A stretch of 64,000 nt of DNA from Carboxylicivirga marina (lineage in GTDB: Bacteria > Bacteroidota > Bacteroidia > Bacteroidales > Marinilabiliaceae), in assembly GCF_016612505.1 (NCBI RefSeq), contig NZ_JAENRR010000027.1:1-64000 (forward strand), in the 5' to 3' direction. The position numbers and the translations under genes were made by a program. Below, in pieces: positions 35,299-43,562 of this stretch (position 1 is the stretch's first letter; each line of letters starts with the position of its first letter). The notes under the pieces are model-generated. The model saw nothing but the letters and a program-made list of their open reading frames with translations. It was not told where the DNA came from and searched no databases.

Positions 35299-37485
35299 AT
35301 GAATATACTTATTGTAGCACCATCATCACCTGAATATCGAAGTGTAAATTTATACACAACTCAACTGTTTTCATGCTTAAAACATTTGGCAGAGGACGGT
35401 GAGAAAGTTGATTTAATATCATTTGGAGAAGAAGTTGACGGTGGATTGTGCACTTTTGATAAGTATGTTTTAGATGATTATCAAGAGGCTGTAAGCACCA
35501 TTAATAAATACGATGCCTGTATTTTACAGTTTCATCCTGATGGCTTTGGAGGCGCAGATGGCGATTTTATTTTATCACTGGTCTCACAGGTTCAAATACC
35601 CCTTCTCAGTATTTTTCATTTTGTATCAAGTGAGCCACAGGAACGTGAAAAACGCATAACGAATTATCTGGCAAATAAATCCATGGCTGTTCTGGCTTTT
35701 AGTCAATTGGCCATCGAATTTTTGGAACACTATTATAAAGTTAGTCGCGATAAAATATTCAGAACGGATTACGGTGTTTCTATGTTTGAACCCTTATCGC
35801 TTATCGAACGAGAAAAGGCCATTGGGGTAAATTCTGAAAAGGTAATTATGGCATGTGGTGATATGTGCCCAAGTAGTGGTTTTGAAACCATAATTAATGC
35901 TTTGCCCTCGATACAAAAAACGTATTCAAACGTGGGTTTGATAATCGTAAACACAAGCACACCCGATTCAAATACTCGAGAGTATAAGAAGGTGCTGAAA
36001 CGATTATCTGCGCAGCGAGGTGTTAAAGATCAATTGACTATCATTGATTATGAGAATGTTGGAGGTGATATAGGGCAATTGTTTAATTCTGCTGATGCCT
36101 ATGTTTCTTCCAATATTAATGACAAAAAATTGGAAGATGCTTTTTTAAGTATCGCGGTAGGAAGTGGCACTGCCGTTATATCAACACCTAGTTGGTATGC
36201 AAAAGAGTTACTTGATGATCAAAAAGGGAGTTTATTTGCATTTAAATCCATTAGCGAATTATCTTCCGAGTTGCTGCAGGTACTTCGAAATAATAGTGAA
36301 GTGCAACTATTTAGGGCTAATGCATCACTTTATGGTGCACAAAACTCCTGGTCTGTTCTTATTAAAAGAGTAAGAGAAATTATTAATAGCTCATCATCAT
36401 CGTTTGATGTTGAAGTTAAAGAGAGTTTGTTTTATCCGGCTGACATGCCAGAGCTTAATTTGCAACAATTATTATCCTTAAGGGCTAATGCTGGATTTAT
36501 TGAAGAGTCATTATTTGGTGTGCCTGATTTTAAATCAGGGTACACCTTACGAGGTAATGCAATGGCCTTGCAGGTTTTTGCTAAGGTTAATAAGTTTAAG
36601 CATGATCAACAGCATGTATGTGTCATACAACAATTGCTGGGGCTGATTAAACTAATGAGAAAAGATGATGGAGGATGGGGGAGCTCATTAAGCTATGAAG
36701 GACAAGTGATTGGCGTTGGGCAAGAAATCGATTTAGCCTATGCTGTTTGGTCTTTGGGTGTTGTCTATTCATCCTGTAAGGAGGAAGGTATTAAAGATGT
36801 AGCCTACAGTATGATGTTGCAATTGTTTAATGAAAATGATTTTAATTCAAATGACGCAAGTGCTTTGGTGCTTTTAGGTGTATCTGAGGTGTTAAAGAAC
36901 GACCAAAGTAATTCGGATTTAATTGATAGATTAAGGGGGGCGCTTGCTAACCTTAAGAAGCAATTTCCAACGGATGCATACCAAGGGTGGCAATGGCATG
37001 AGAAAGAGATTCAGTCACAGGTGGGCTTGGTTCTCCTGGGTATGTTAAGTGCCTATGAGTTACTTCAGGAGGATGAGATATTGTCAATTGTCAAGCGAGC
37101 CATGCGTTTTATCGAACGATTCTTATTTGTGGATACTCGTTTTCTACCGACGGCCATTGGACGAAGTAGGGAACAGAGTATTGAGGTGAAAGACACTATA
37201 CAAGAGTCGGCAGATACATATCTGATAACAAAAGTTTATGCCAAATTATTCGCACTAACCTCAAATACGCGATATGCTAAATTAGCATTTTCAGCTCATA
37301 GTTGGTATTTGGGCGATAATACACTTGGCCGTAGTTTGTTTGATATTAATTCAGGTGGATGTTACAAGGCCTTGAGTAAAAGAAGTGTTGAGCCAGTGAT
37401 GTCAACAACAAGTACAAGTACATACTGGCTGTCATACTTCGCCTTGTATGATGTGTATAGCGAACAGGTTTTGAAAGAATTATAA
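35299..37485 (+). CDS. GT4-type glycosyltransferase fused to a helical C-terminal domain
   Basis: 728 residues, no signal. Residues 1-365 form a GT-B fold of glycosyltransferase group 1: N-domain MNILIVAPSSPEYRSVNLY, a linker FRTDYGVSMFEP, and the C-domain nucleotide-binding face VIMACGDMCPSSGFETIINALPSI and FNSADAYVSSNINDKKLEDAFLSIAVGSGTAVIST. From about 385 to 728 the protein changes to a repeated helical fold (GNAMALQVFAKV, DDGGWGSSLSYEG, IDLAYAVWSLGVVY, TYLITKVYAKLFALT). This resembles an alpha/alpha-toroid as in some glycoside-processing enzymes. A transferase with built-in glycan-binding or processing domain is inferred; donor and acceptor are unknown. Confidence 0.8.
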   Translation: MNILIVAPSSPEYRSVNLYTTQLFSCLKHLAEDGEKVDLISFGEEVDGGLCTFDKYVLDDYQEAVSTINKYDACILQFHPDGFGGADGDFILSLVSQVQIPLLSIFHFVSSEPQEREKRITNYLANKSMAVLAFSQLAIEFLEHYYKVSRDKIFRTDYGVSMFEPLSLIEREKAIGVNSEKVIMACGDMCPSSGFETIINALPSIQKTYSNVGLIIVNTSTPDSNTREYKKVLKRLSAQRGVKDQLTIIDYENVGGDIGQLFNSADAYVSSNINDKKLEDAFLSIAVGSGTAVISTPSWYAKELLDDQKGSLFAFKSISELSSELLQVLRNNSEVQLFRANASLYGAQNSWSVLIKRVREIINSSSSSFDVEVKESLFYPADMPELNLQQLLSLRANAGFIEESLFGVPDFKSGYTLRGNAMALQVFAKVNKFKHDQQHVCVIQQLLGLIKLMRKDDGGWGSSLSYEGQVIGVGQEIDLAYAVWSLGVVYSSCKEEGIKDVAYSMMLQLFNENDFNSNDASALVLLGVSEVLKNDQSNSDLIDRLRGALANLKKQFPTDAYQGWQWHEKEIQSQVGLVLLGMLSAYELLQEDEILSIVKRAMRFIERFLFVDTRFLPTAIGRSREQSIEVKDTIQESADTYLITKVYAKLFALTSNTRYAKLAFSAHSWYLGDNTLGRSLFDINSGGCYKALSKRSVEPVMSTTSTSTYWLSYFALYDVYSEQVLKEL

Positions 37486-37492
37486 GCAAAAA

Positions 37493-37518
37493 AAAATCCC
37501 GGTGAAAACCGGGATTTT
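37493..37518. terminator. Bidirectional intrinsic terminator
   Basis: 10-bp perfect stem AAAATCCCGG / CCGGGATTTT with loop TGAAAA, between the convergent glycosyltransferase and rplS genes. Confidence 0.93.
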
Positions 37519-37538
37519 TAATACCATTATATAATGGT

Positions 37539-37886
37539 TTAGCTTCTTTTCTCTTTAATACGAGCTTTTTTACCAGTAAGTCCACGTAAGTAAAACAACT
37601 TAGCACGACGAACTTTACCCTGACGTAGTAACTCAACTTTTTCAATGAAAGGAGAGTTAAATGGGAAAATACGTTCAACACCTACGTTGTTAGAAATCTT
37701 TCTAACAGTAAAGCGTTTGTTGTTTCCCTGTCCTTTAATTTGGATAACAACGCCTTTAAATACCTGAATACGTTCTTTGTTACCCTCTTTAATTTTGTAC
37801 GATACCGCGATGTTATCACCCGGTCCGAAATCAGGCATTTCAACTCCACCTTCAAAGGCAGCTTCGGCAACTTTAATTAAATCCAT
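37539..37886 (-). CDS. rplS: 50S ribosomal protein L19
   Basis: 115 residues, full length for bL19. Signatures are [87 protein letters not shown], and the basic tail. It sits at the 30S-50S interface of the ribosome. The usual trmD/rimM/rpsP neighbours are absent; monocistronic rplS is common in Bacteroidota. The short leader (37887-37971) contains a nested hairpin, a candidate autoregulatory element. The terminator is at 37493. Confidence 0.97.
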   Translation of the reverse strand: MDLIKVAEAAFEGGVEMPDFGPGDNIAVSYKIKEGNKERIQVFKGVVIQIKGQGNNKRFTVRKISNNVGVERIFPFNSPFIEKVELLRQGKVRRAKLFYLRGLTGKKARIKEKRS

Positions 37887-37919
37887 CTTTGGAATTTTTT
37901 ATTGGATTAAACTTTATCC

Positions 37920-37979
37920 ACGCAACATTACGTGACTCCCTCGTTCAATAAGAGGTTGCGTAAATCGGCTGCAAAAATA
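37920..37979 (-). promoter_or_regulatory. rplS promoter and structured leader
   Basis: On the minus strand TATTTTTG (complement of 37972-37979) is a perfect -7 box. The leader then folds with ACGCAAC (complement of 37955-37961) against GTTGCGT (complement of 37920-37926), enclosing an inner CCTC...GAGG hairpin. This is the size and place of an r-protein leader bound by L19 itself; binding is inference. Confidence 0.5.
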
Positions 37980-38027
37980 GTGAATATAACTTAATAATGA
38001 AAAACTTTCGGCTTCATTTTCCTGTAT

Positions 38028-38309
38028 TTATTCGCTTTTTTCGTCATTTGATGAGTTACTGGTATTCTGTTTATCCTCTTTCGAGAAGAAATTAATAATC
38101 AAATTTTTAAGCGATAGCGCCAGCGGAGTTATCCAACTACTAACTAAAAAGGGGACAAATCGCATAGGATTTAGAAAGGAAGCTAACTCAATGTACCTTA
38201 ATTCAAGTTTTTTCTCAGAGAGTTTGACTTGATAATAAAGCTTCATCTTTTCATTCTCAAAGTCTTCAAATGATTTGATATGGTTGTATGAGTTTCTACT
38301 TAGATTCAT
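38028..38309 (-). CDS. Small hypothetical protein, last gene of the YtxH operon
   Basis: 93 residues from ATG 38309, overlapping the holin-like gene by 14 bases. The N-terminal half is amphipathic helix (NHIKSFEDFENEKMKLYYQVKLSEKKLELRYIEL). A hydrophobic segment (about 43-68, FLNPMRFVPFLVSSWITPLALSL) could be one membrane pass, and the C-terminal tail is polar and acidic. No family is recognised. The frame extends upstream to 38456, but that part runs inside the neighbouring gene. As the third gene of a YtxH/holin-X operon it probably belongs to a membrane-associated stress or envelope module. Confidence 0.65.
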   Translation of the reverse strand: MNLSRNSYNHIKSFEDFENEKMKLYYQVKLSEKKLELRYIELASFLNPMRFVPFLVSSWITPLALSLKNLIINFFSKEDKQNTSNSSNDEKSE

Positions 38310-38667
38310 CGTAATCAGTGTATTTAGGGAAGAATAATTGAATAAAGGATTGAATGATTGGCTTTTGGATAAGCACCTTGCGTAAGCCAAAAAATATGAT
38401 GGCAATAAGCAGGTAAAAACTGGCAACCATGAAAAAGCCAATTCCTTCTCCTTCAAAAATGTGGTTAAGCCAAAATGCGATTGCTAAAGAGATAAAAAGC
38501 AATACAAAGAAAAATAGATAAAATAAGCCCATTTTAATGAGCATGCCAGAAAAGAAGCGAGAGAGATTTTCGGCAGCATGAAGCTTTGTTAGATCAAGGC
38601 GTGCATTAATGTACTCTTCAAAGTCATCTTTAACTTCATTAATTTCTTCAGATAGTTTTTCTTTCAT
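38296..38667 (-). CDS. Phage-holin-X-like membrane protein (PF07332 type)
   Basis: 123 residues. A charged N-terminal helix (INEVKDDFEEYINARLDLTKLHAAENLSRFF) is followed by two membrane helices (about 43-70 and 76-97; GLFYLFFFVLLFISLAIAFWL and GFFMVASFYLLIAIIFFGL) and a basic C-terminus. This layout is that of the putative actinobacterial holin-X/YqjE family, which is widespread and not phage-derived. It lies between a YtxH gene (70 bp upstream) and the small gene downstream. A YqjE-like envelope role is inferred only from the neighbours. Confidence 0.72.
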   Translation of the reverse strand: MKEKLSEEINEVKDDFEEYINARLDLTKLHAAENLSRFFSGMLIKMGLFYLFFFVLLFISLAIAFWLNHIFEGEGIGFFMVASFYLLIAIIFFGLRKVLIQKPIIQSFIQLFFPKYTDYDESK

Positions 38668-38737
38668 GATGTGTGTTAAGAAAATACCCCGAAAAAGTTA
38701 ATTTTCGGGATATCAGGTTAAATACGTTTGATTGGCC

Positions 38738-39025
38738 TTAATTGGCTCCATGAGTTGGTTCAAGGTTTTGTTTGTATTCTTTAATAAGGTTTTCAATTTT
38801 CTGTTCCAAATCATTCATCTTCACCTTCATTTCTTCCTTCAATTCTCCACCTTTCACTTTCACTTTTTCTCGTAGTTGCTGAAGTTCAGCTTCCATTTCT
38901 TTAAGCTTCGCTTTTACTTGTTCACGAGTTTCGCTACCTTTTTGAGGAGCGTAAAGTAACGCAATTGAGGCCCCCAGAGCTGCTCCGGTCAACAAACCTC
39001 CTAAAAATAATCCAGTATACTTCAT
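38738..39025 (-). CDS. YtxH domain-containing protein
   Basis: 95 residues. An N-terminal glycine-rich membrane segment (MKYTGLFLGGLLTGAALGASIALLYAPQKGSETREQVK) is the YtxH (PF12732) signature. A long coiled coil follows (about 38-88; LKEMEAELQQLREKVKVKGGELKEEMKVKMNDLEQKIENLI). YtxH proteins are general-stress-associated membrane proteins of unknown mechanism. It is the first gene of a three-gene operon with the holin-X-like and small membrane genes. Confidence 0.85.
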   Translation of the reverse strand: MKYTGLFLGGLLTGAALGASIALLYAPQKGSETREQVKAKLKEMEAELQQLREKVKVKGGELKEEMKVKMNDLEQKIENLIKEYKQNLEPTHGAN

Positions 39026-39162
39026 GGCCTTTATTTTATTGGTTATTAAAGTTAATAAGGTACAAAAGCTTAATTAATATGTCAATTTATTTGGTGGAGC
39101 AAAAACGTTAGTTAATGGACGTTTAGCGTTAAGTTATCACACCTTAATGATTTCTAGTGTCT

Positions 39163-39204
39163 GTCTGTAATCAGTTTTTTTGATAAAGTTATAACTTTAC
39201 AGAC
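39163..39204. promoter_or_regulatory. Nested palindrome upstream of the RelA-type gene
   Basis: TAAAGTTATAACTTTA (39184-39199) is a perfect 16-bp palindrome. GTCTGTAA (39163-39170) and TTACAGAC (39197-39204) form a wider inverted repeat sharing its right flank, 40 bp before the ATG at 39244. No clear -7 box is present. Confidence 0.45.
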
Positions 39205-39243
39205 ACATTCGTGCTTATGATTAATTAAAAGTCGTTAAGGAAA

Positions 39244-41451
39244 ATGAGAAACAACGCTATTTCAGATACCGAAAGAAAAGAGGTGAAGTTGACGTACAAA
39301 CAGCTATTGTCTGTTTGCCAACCGATGATGGAAGATGGAGATATAGAGCTAATTCGAAAAGCGTTAAAAATAACTTCTTTAAATGATGGAGAAATAGCAC
39401 GAAATGGGGCTGGTGAATTAAAAATTAAAGAAGCTCTTGAGGTCGCTTTAATTGTTGTTAGGGAGTTAGGCTTAAGTCGCGTTGCAGTAGTTGGCGCTCT
39501 ATTATATGATGCTGTTCTTGATGGAACAATCACTGAAGCGGAAGTAGAGAAGAGTTTTGGGAAACAAGTCGCCATCATCACACGTGGCCTGGTTAAAGTA
39601 GGAGAACTTTACAGTAAAAATACTTCCATCAAAAATGAAAACTTCAGAAAGCTGCTATTAACATTTGCAGAAGATATTCGTGTTGTCTTATTAATTATTG
39701 CAAATCGCCTTCGTACGATGCGAAGTCTTGCTTTGTATAACGAAGAGGATCAGCAACGAATCAGTAGCGAAGTTGGATATTTATATGCGCCTATGGCACA
39801 TCGCCTGGGTTTATATAATATTAAATCGGAGATGGAAGATTTGGTGATGAAATTCACCAATCGGGATATGTATTCCTTTATTGCCCGAAAACTGAATGAA
39901 ACCAAACGTGCTCGCGATAAATATATCAAAGAGTTTATTGAACCACTTGAGCATCAGCTAGGCCAGCAAGGCTTAAAATTTGAGATTAAAGGGCGAACTA
40001 AAACCATTCATTCCATATTTAATAAACTTAAAAAGCAAAATACAGAATTTGAAAATGTATATGATTTATTTGCTATCCGTGTTATCTTAGATAGCGATTT
40101 AAGTAAAGAGAAGGCTGAATGTTGGCAGGTTTATTCGGTTGTGACGGATAAATATCAACCCAATCCAAGCCGCTTACGTGATTGGATATCTGTTCCAAAA
40201 TCGAATGGTTATGAGTCGTTACATACGACGGTATTAGGGCCTGATAAAAAATGGGTGGAAGTTCAAATACGAACCGAACGTATGAATGAGGTGGCCGAAA
40301 AAGGATTAGCAGCTCACTGGAAATATAAAGGCCATAAGGGTGAAAAAGGAATGGATGAGTGGTTGTCTAATGTGCGAGAAATACTTGAAAATCCGGAACT
40401 TAATGCTGTTGATTTTATCGATGACTTCAAGCTCGATTTGTATGATGAGGAAGTATTTGTGTTTACACCTAAAGGTGATTTGCGTCGATTAAAAAAGGGA
40501 GCTACAGTTTTGGATTTTGCTTTTGAAATACACTCAGAAGTCGGAAAAAAATGTGTTGGTGGAAAGGTGAATAATAAAAACGTGTCCATCAGGTATGCAC
40601 TGAAGAATGGTGATCATGTAGATATTCAGACAGCCAGCAATCAGGAACCCAAACAAGATTGGCTTAATGTTGTAGTTACTTCCAAAGCTAAATCGAAATT
40701 AAAACAGGCTTTACGCGATATAGAATACAAAGAGGCCGAAATAGGTCGCGAAATGCTTGTGAGGCGCTTAAAGAACTGGAAATATGATTTAAATGATCAG
40801 TTACTTAATCAATTAGTTAAGTACTTTGCTTATAAAACAGTTCAGGATTTTATGCGCGCTATTGCTATTGATAAAATCGATTTTAGCCGCATAAAAGATT
40901 TCATTATTCAATCAGAAAAAAAGGATGAGGATAATGTAGAGCTGGATAAAGAGCGTAGTGCTGAGAATTTTATTACGACTAATGATAGTTTGCCCGATGA
41001 TGATGTCTTGATGATTGATAAAAGCCTGACCAATGTAGACTATAAGCTGGCAAAATGTTGTAATCCTATTTTTGGTGATGATATTTTTGGTTTTGTAGCG
41101 GCAATGGGAGGTATCAAAATACATCGAAAAACGTGCCCCAATGCGGTTGATATGAAAACCAAATTTGGTTACCGAATTGTTAAAGCCCAATGGACATCAG
41201 GTGCCGATGTAAGCTATCAGGCAACATTAAAAATTACAGGTGTAGATGATATTGGTATTGTCACAAATATATCTCAAGTTATTTCTAAAGAGATGAAGGT
41301 GAAAATTCGCTCCATGTCCATTGATTCGCATGAAGGTATTTTCGAAGGAAACATGACTGTTTTTGTTGATAATACAAAGAGTCTTTCGATACTTATTAAG
41401 AAAATTAAAAACGTAAAAGGGGTGTATTCAGTTTCAAGGGTTGGAAGCTGA
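39244..41451 (+). CDS. RelA-type (p)ppGpp synthetase with degenerate hydrolase domain
   Basis: 735 residues with the full RSH order. The N-terminal HD domain (about 60-200) is degenerate. The synthetase (about 245-360) is intact, with KGRTKTIHSIFNKLKKQ, RLRDWISVPKSNGYESLHTTVLGP and WVEVQIRTERMNEVAEKGLAAHW. Then come TGS (about 400-465, VFVFTPKGDLRRLKKGATVLDFAFEIHSE), a conserved-cysteine region (KLAKCCNPIFGDDIFGF) and a C-terminal ACT domain (about 660-735). In the HD domain the HD pair is Tyr88-Asp89 in GALLYDAVLDG, the ED pair is Leu92-Asp93, and the late metal Asp is Asn in IANRLRTMRS. Hence alarmone synthesis without hydrolysis is expected. A separate SpoT must exist elsewhere. Confidence 0.92.
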   Translation: MRNNAISDTERKEVKLTYKQLLSVCQPMMEDGDIELIRKALKITSLNDGEIARNGAGELKIKEALEVALIVVRELGLSRVAVVGALLYDAVLDGTITEAEVEKSFGKQVAIITRGLVKVGELYSKNTSIKNENFRKLLLTFAEDIRVVLLIIANRLRTMRSLALYNEEDQQRISSEVGYLYAPMAHRLGLYNIKSEMEDLVMKFTNRDMYSFIARKLNETKRARDKYIKEFIEPLEHQLGQQGLKFEIKGRTKTIHSIFNKLKKQNTEFENVYDLFAIRVILDSDLSKEKAECWQVYSVVTDKYQPNPSRLRDWISVPKSNGYESLHTTVLGPDKKWVEVQIRTERMNEVAEKGLAAHWKYKGHKGEKGMDEWLSNVREILENPELNAVDFIDDFKLDLYDEEVFVFTPKGDLRRLKKGATVLDFAFEIHSEVGKKCVGGKVNNKNVSIRYALKNGDHVDIQTASNQEPKQDWLNVVVTSKAKSKLKQALRDIEYKEAEIGREMLVRRLKNWKYDLNDQLLNQLVKYFAYKTVQDFMRAIAIDKIDFSRIKDFIIQSEKKDEDNVELDKERSAENFITTNDSLPDDDVLMIDKSLTNVDYKLAKCCNPIFGDDIFGFVAAMGGIKIHRKTCPNAVDMKTKFGYRIVKAQWTSGADVSYQATLKITGVDDIGIVTNISQVISKEMKVKIRSMSIDSHEGIFEGNMTVFVDNTKSLSILIKKIKNVKGVYSVSRVGS

Positions 41452-41535
41452 ATAAATAGCAAATAAAGGTTGATTTTTTCTTCTTTTTGGATTAACTTTT
41501 TTCAAAACGTGTCTGACAATCTAAACTTTACAGCC

Positions 41536-42639
41536 ATGGAAGAAAAAATTATCACTTTAGTCGTTTTATCCTTCGAAAAGGCTCATATCTTAAAATCATT
41601 ACTGGAAGCTGAAGGCATTGAATGTTTTCTTGAAAACACCAATCTAATTCAGGGAGCTGTTTCAACGGGTGTAAAAGTGAATATATCCGAAATTCACTTA
41701 GAAAAAGCCATGCCTGTACTGGAAAGTATGATGCAGGAAGAGCTTGAACCGGTAGAGGTGGAAAATATACCGCCTCGAATACTACTACCTATCGACTTCT
41801 CAGAGTATTCCAAAAAAGCTGCACAATTTGCCTTAGATTGGGCGCAAGAGCTTGAAGCTGAGCTAACCGTTTTTCACACTTATTTTAATCCGATAATAAG
41901 TACAATGCCTTTCTCAGATACCTTTGCTTATGAGGTTAATACTGAAGAAATGGCAATGGAACTGGAAGAAAAGGCAGGTGAAGGTATGGAGGAGATGAAA
42001 GCTTATTTAAACAAGATAAATGAGCAACTAGATAATCCGGTGTCGATTAAAATGGAATTGGTTAAAGGTATTGCTGAGGATGAGATTGTTAAATATAGTA
42101 AGGTGTATCGTCCATTAGTAATTATTATGGGTACGAGAGGTGCTGATCGAAAAGCAACAGATCTTATTGGTAGTGTTACAGCTGAAGTTATGGAAGCTGC
42201 AAAAGTTCCTGTCTTGGCTATTCCTGAGAATTTTGAGTATTCTGGGTTGGGTGGATTGAAAAAGGTGCTGTATGCAACAGATTTCCAGGAGGCTGACTTT
42301 CGGTCACTCGAAAAACTAGAGCTCTTAATTCGCCCACTCAATATGGAAGTAACTTGTGGTCATGTAAGTTCTAAAGAGCATTCGCAATGGGATGAAGTAC
42401 GTATGGCTGGCCTGAAAGAGCATATTAAATCGAATTATAATGAGGAGTTAGTCAAATGTGACCTTATTGAACATGAAGATTTATTTGTTGGTATTGAAAG
42501 CTATGTGCGCGATAATTCAATCGATATGCTTTCTTTTACCAGACGAAGAAGAAACTTGATTAGTAAAATTATTAACCCTAATCTGGCAAAGAAAATGTTG
42601 TTCCATTCAACCACGCCTTTGTTAGTATTTAATGATTAA
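41536..42639 (+). CDS. Tandem universal stress protein with N-terminal DUF2007-like domain
   Basis: 367 residues from ATG 41536 (the frame is open from a TTG at 41470, but MEEKIITLVVLSFEKAH is the natural start). Residues 1-73 resemble a DUF2007-type signal-transducing domain (AHILKSLLEAEGIECFLENTNLIQG...NISEIHLEKAMPVLESM). Two UspA folds follow: about 78-225 (PRILLPIDFSEYSKKAAQFALDWAQEL, ending VIIMGTRGADRKATDLIGSVTAEVMEAAKVPVLAIPE) and about 230-367 (LKKVLYATDFQEADFRSLEKL). The first has the GTRGx9GS(V/T) ATP-binding motif; the second lacks it. It lies 84 bp after the RelA-type gene. Confidence 0.87.
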   Translation: MEEKIITLVVLSFEKAHILKSLLEAEGIECFLENTNLIQGAVSTGVKVNISEIHLEKAMPVLESMMQEELEPVEVENIPPRILLPIDFSEYSKKAAQFALDWAQELEAELTVFHTYFNPIISTMPFSDTFAYEVNTEEMAMELEEKAGEGMEEMKAYLNKINEQLDNPVSIKMELVKGIAEDEIVKYSKVYRPLVIIMGTRGADRKATDLIGSVTAEVMEAAKVPVLAIPENFEYSGLGGLKKVLYATDFQEADFRSLEKLELLIRPLNMEVTCGHVSSKEHSQWDEVRMAGLKEHIKSNYNEELVKCDLIEHEDLFVGIESYVRDNSIDMLSFTRRRRNLISKIINPNLAKKMLFHSTTPLLVFND

Positions 42640-42674
42640 TTTCTTACTTTTAGGCATAACAATTGCCTGAAAAA

Positions 42675-43562
42675 GTGAATAGAATTACAAAATCATATTT
42701 AAGAGCCGGCTTTTGCATAGCTGGCTTTCTGCTTTTTATACAGGCCACTGCTCAGTATGCCGTGAGTGGTGAAATTCTTGATGTCAATTACCAGTTTGGT
42801 AATGTTATTATAGAATTAAAAAATGACTCAAAATCGCGACAAATAAATGTTACTGCTCATGGTCATTTTAGCACCTCATTAGACTGGAATGAAATATACC
42901 TGTTTAAATTTCGAAAAGAAGGTTACGTCACTAAGGTTATCGAATTTTCAACTAAACTGCCGAAAGGAAAAGAGGTAGGTTCCATCGAGCCTTACCATAT
43001 GCCGGTTCGGCTATTTAAAACTTTTGAAGGTGTTGATACCGTTTTTTTTAGAAATCCAATTGCAAAAATACGATATGATAGTGAGCTTGGTGATTTTGAG
43101 CATGATATTGATTATTCAATGAAAATTAAATACCGCATCGATAAAATGCGAGAAGATGGTGTCATTCCTGAGTCGATTGTAAACGAATTACCTTCTCCAA
43201 AAATTGCAGAGAAAAAAGCAATTGTCCAACCAAGTGAAGTTAAAACTACTTTGGGTAACATTGATAAAACAACGAATGAAGAACTACTTATAAGCTTTGA
43301 GGAAATTACAGGAGCACCACCTTTAAAAAGCAAATATGAGCATGGAGAAACAGTTGAGGAGTTCGAATTGACTAATCGTAACATTAAACGAACAATTTTT
43401 ATCTATGGCGAACAGCGTCGGGTATTCTTATCTGTAAAACATAGTTGGGGTGGTCATTTTTACTTTATTGATCAGGCTGAAATAGGTTATAGGTGCATTT
43501 CACGAGATGTATATGAGTTTTCGATAAAAAAGTATAGAAAAAAAATAAAGACAAATAAATGA
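42675..43562 (+). CDS. Exported hypothetical protein with carboxypeptidase-regulatory-like strand
   Basis: 296 residues from GTG 42675. No ATG is near the signal; a TTG at 42663 is the alternative. Signal peptide about 1-27 (RAGFCIAGFLLFIQATAQ). The mature N-terminus (YAVSGEILDVNYQFGNVIIELKNDSKSRQINVTAHGHFSTSL) looks like a small beta-sandwich of the carboxypeptidase-regulatory type. The rest (residues ~100-296) has no recognised domain and ends in a very basic tail (KKYRKKIKTNK). It overlaps ltaE by four bases (ATGA), so it heads a run with ltaE, rhomboid and thpR. Function unknown. Confidence 0.7.
   Translation: MNRITKSYLRAGFCIAGFLLFIQATAQYAVSGEILDVNYQFGNVIIELKNDSKSRQINVTAHGHFSTSLDWNEIYLFKFRKEGYVTKVIEFSTKLPKGKEVGSIEPYHMPVRLFKTFEGVDTVFFRNPIAKIRYDSELGDFEHDIDYSMKIKYRIDKMREDGVIPESIVNELPSPKIAEKKAIVQPSEVKTTLGNIDKTTNEELLISFEEITGAPPLKSKYEHGETVEEFELTNRNIKRTIFIYGEQRRVFLSVKHSWGGHFYFIDQAEIGYRCISRDVYEFSIKKYRKKIKTNK

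Noticed and set aside
38296-38667. Prophage holin
   Set aside because: The holin-X-like family is widespread in non-phage operons and no phage genes are nearby.
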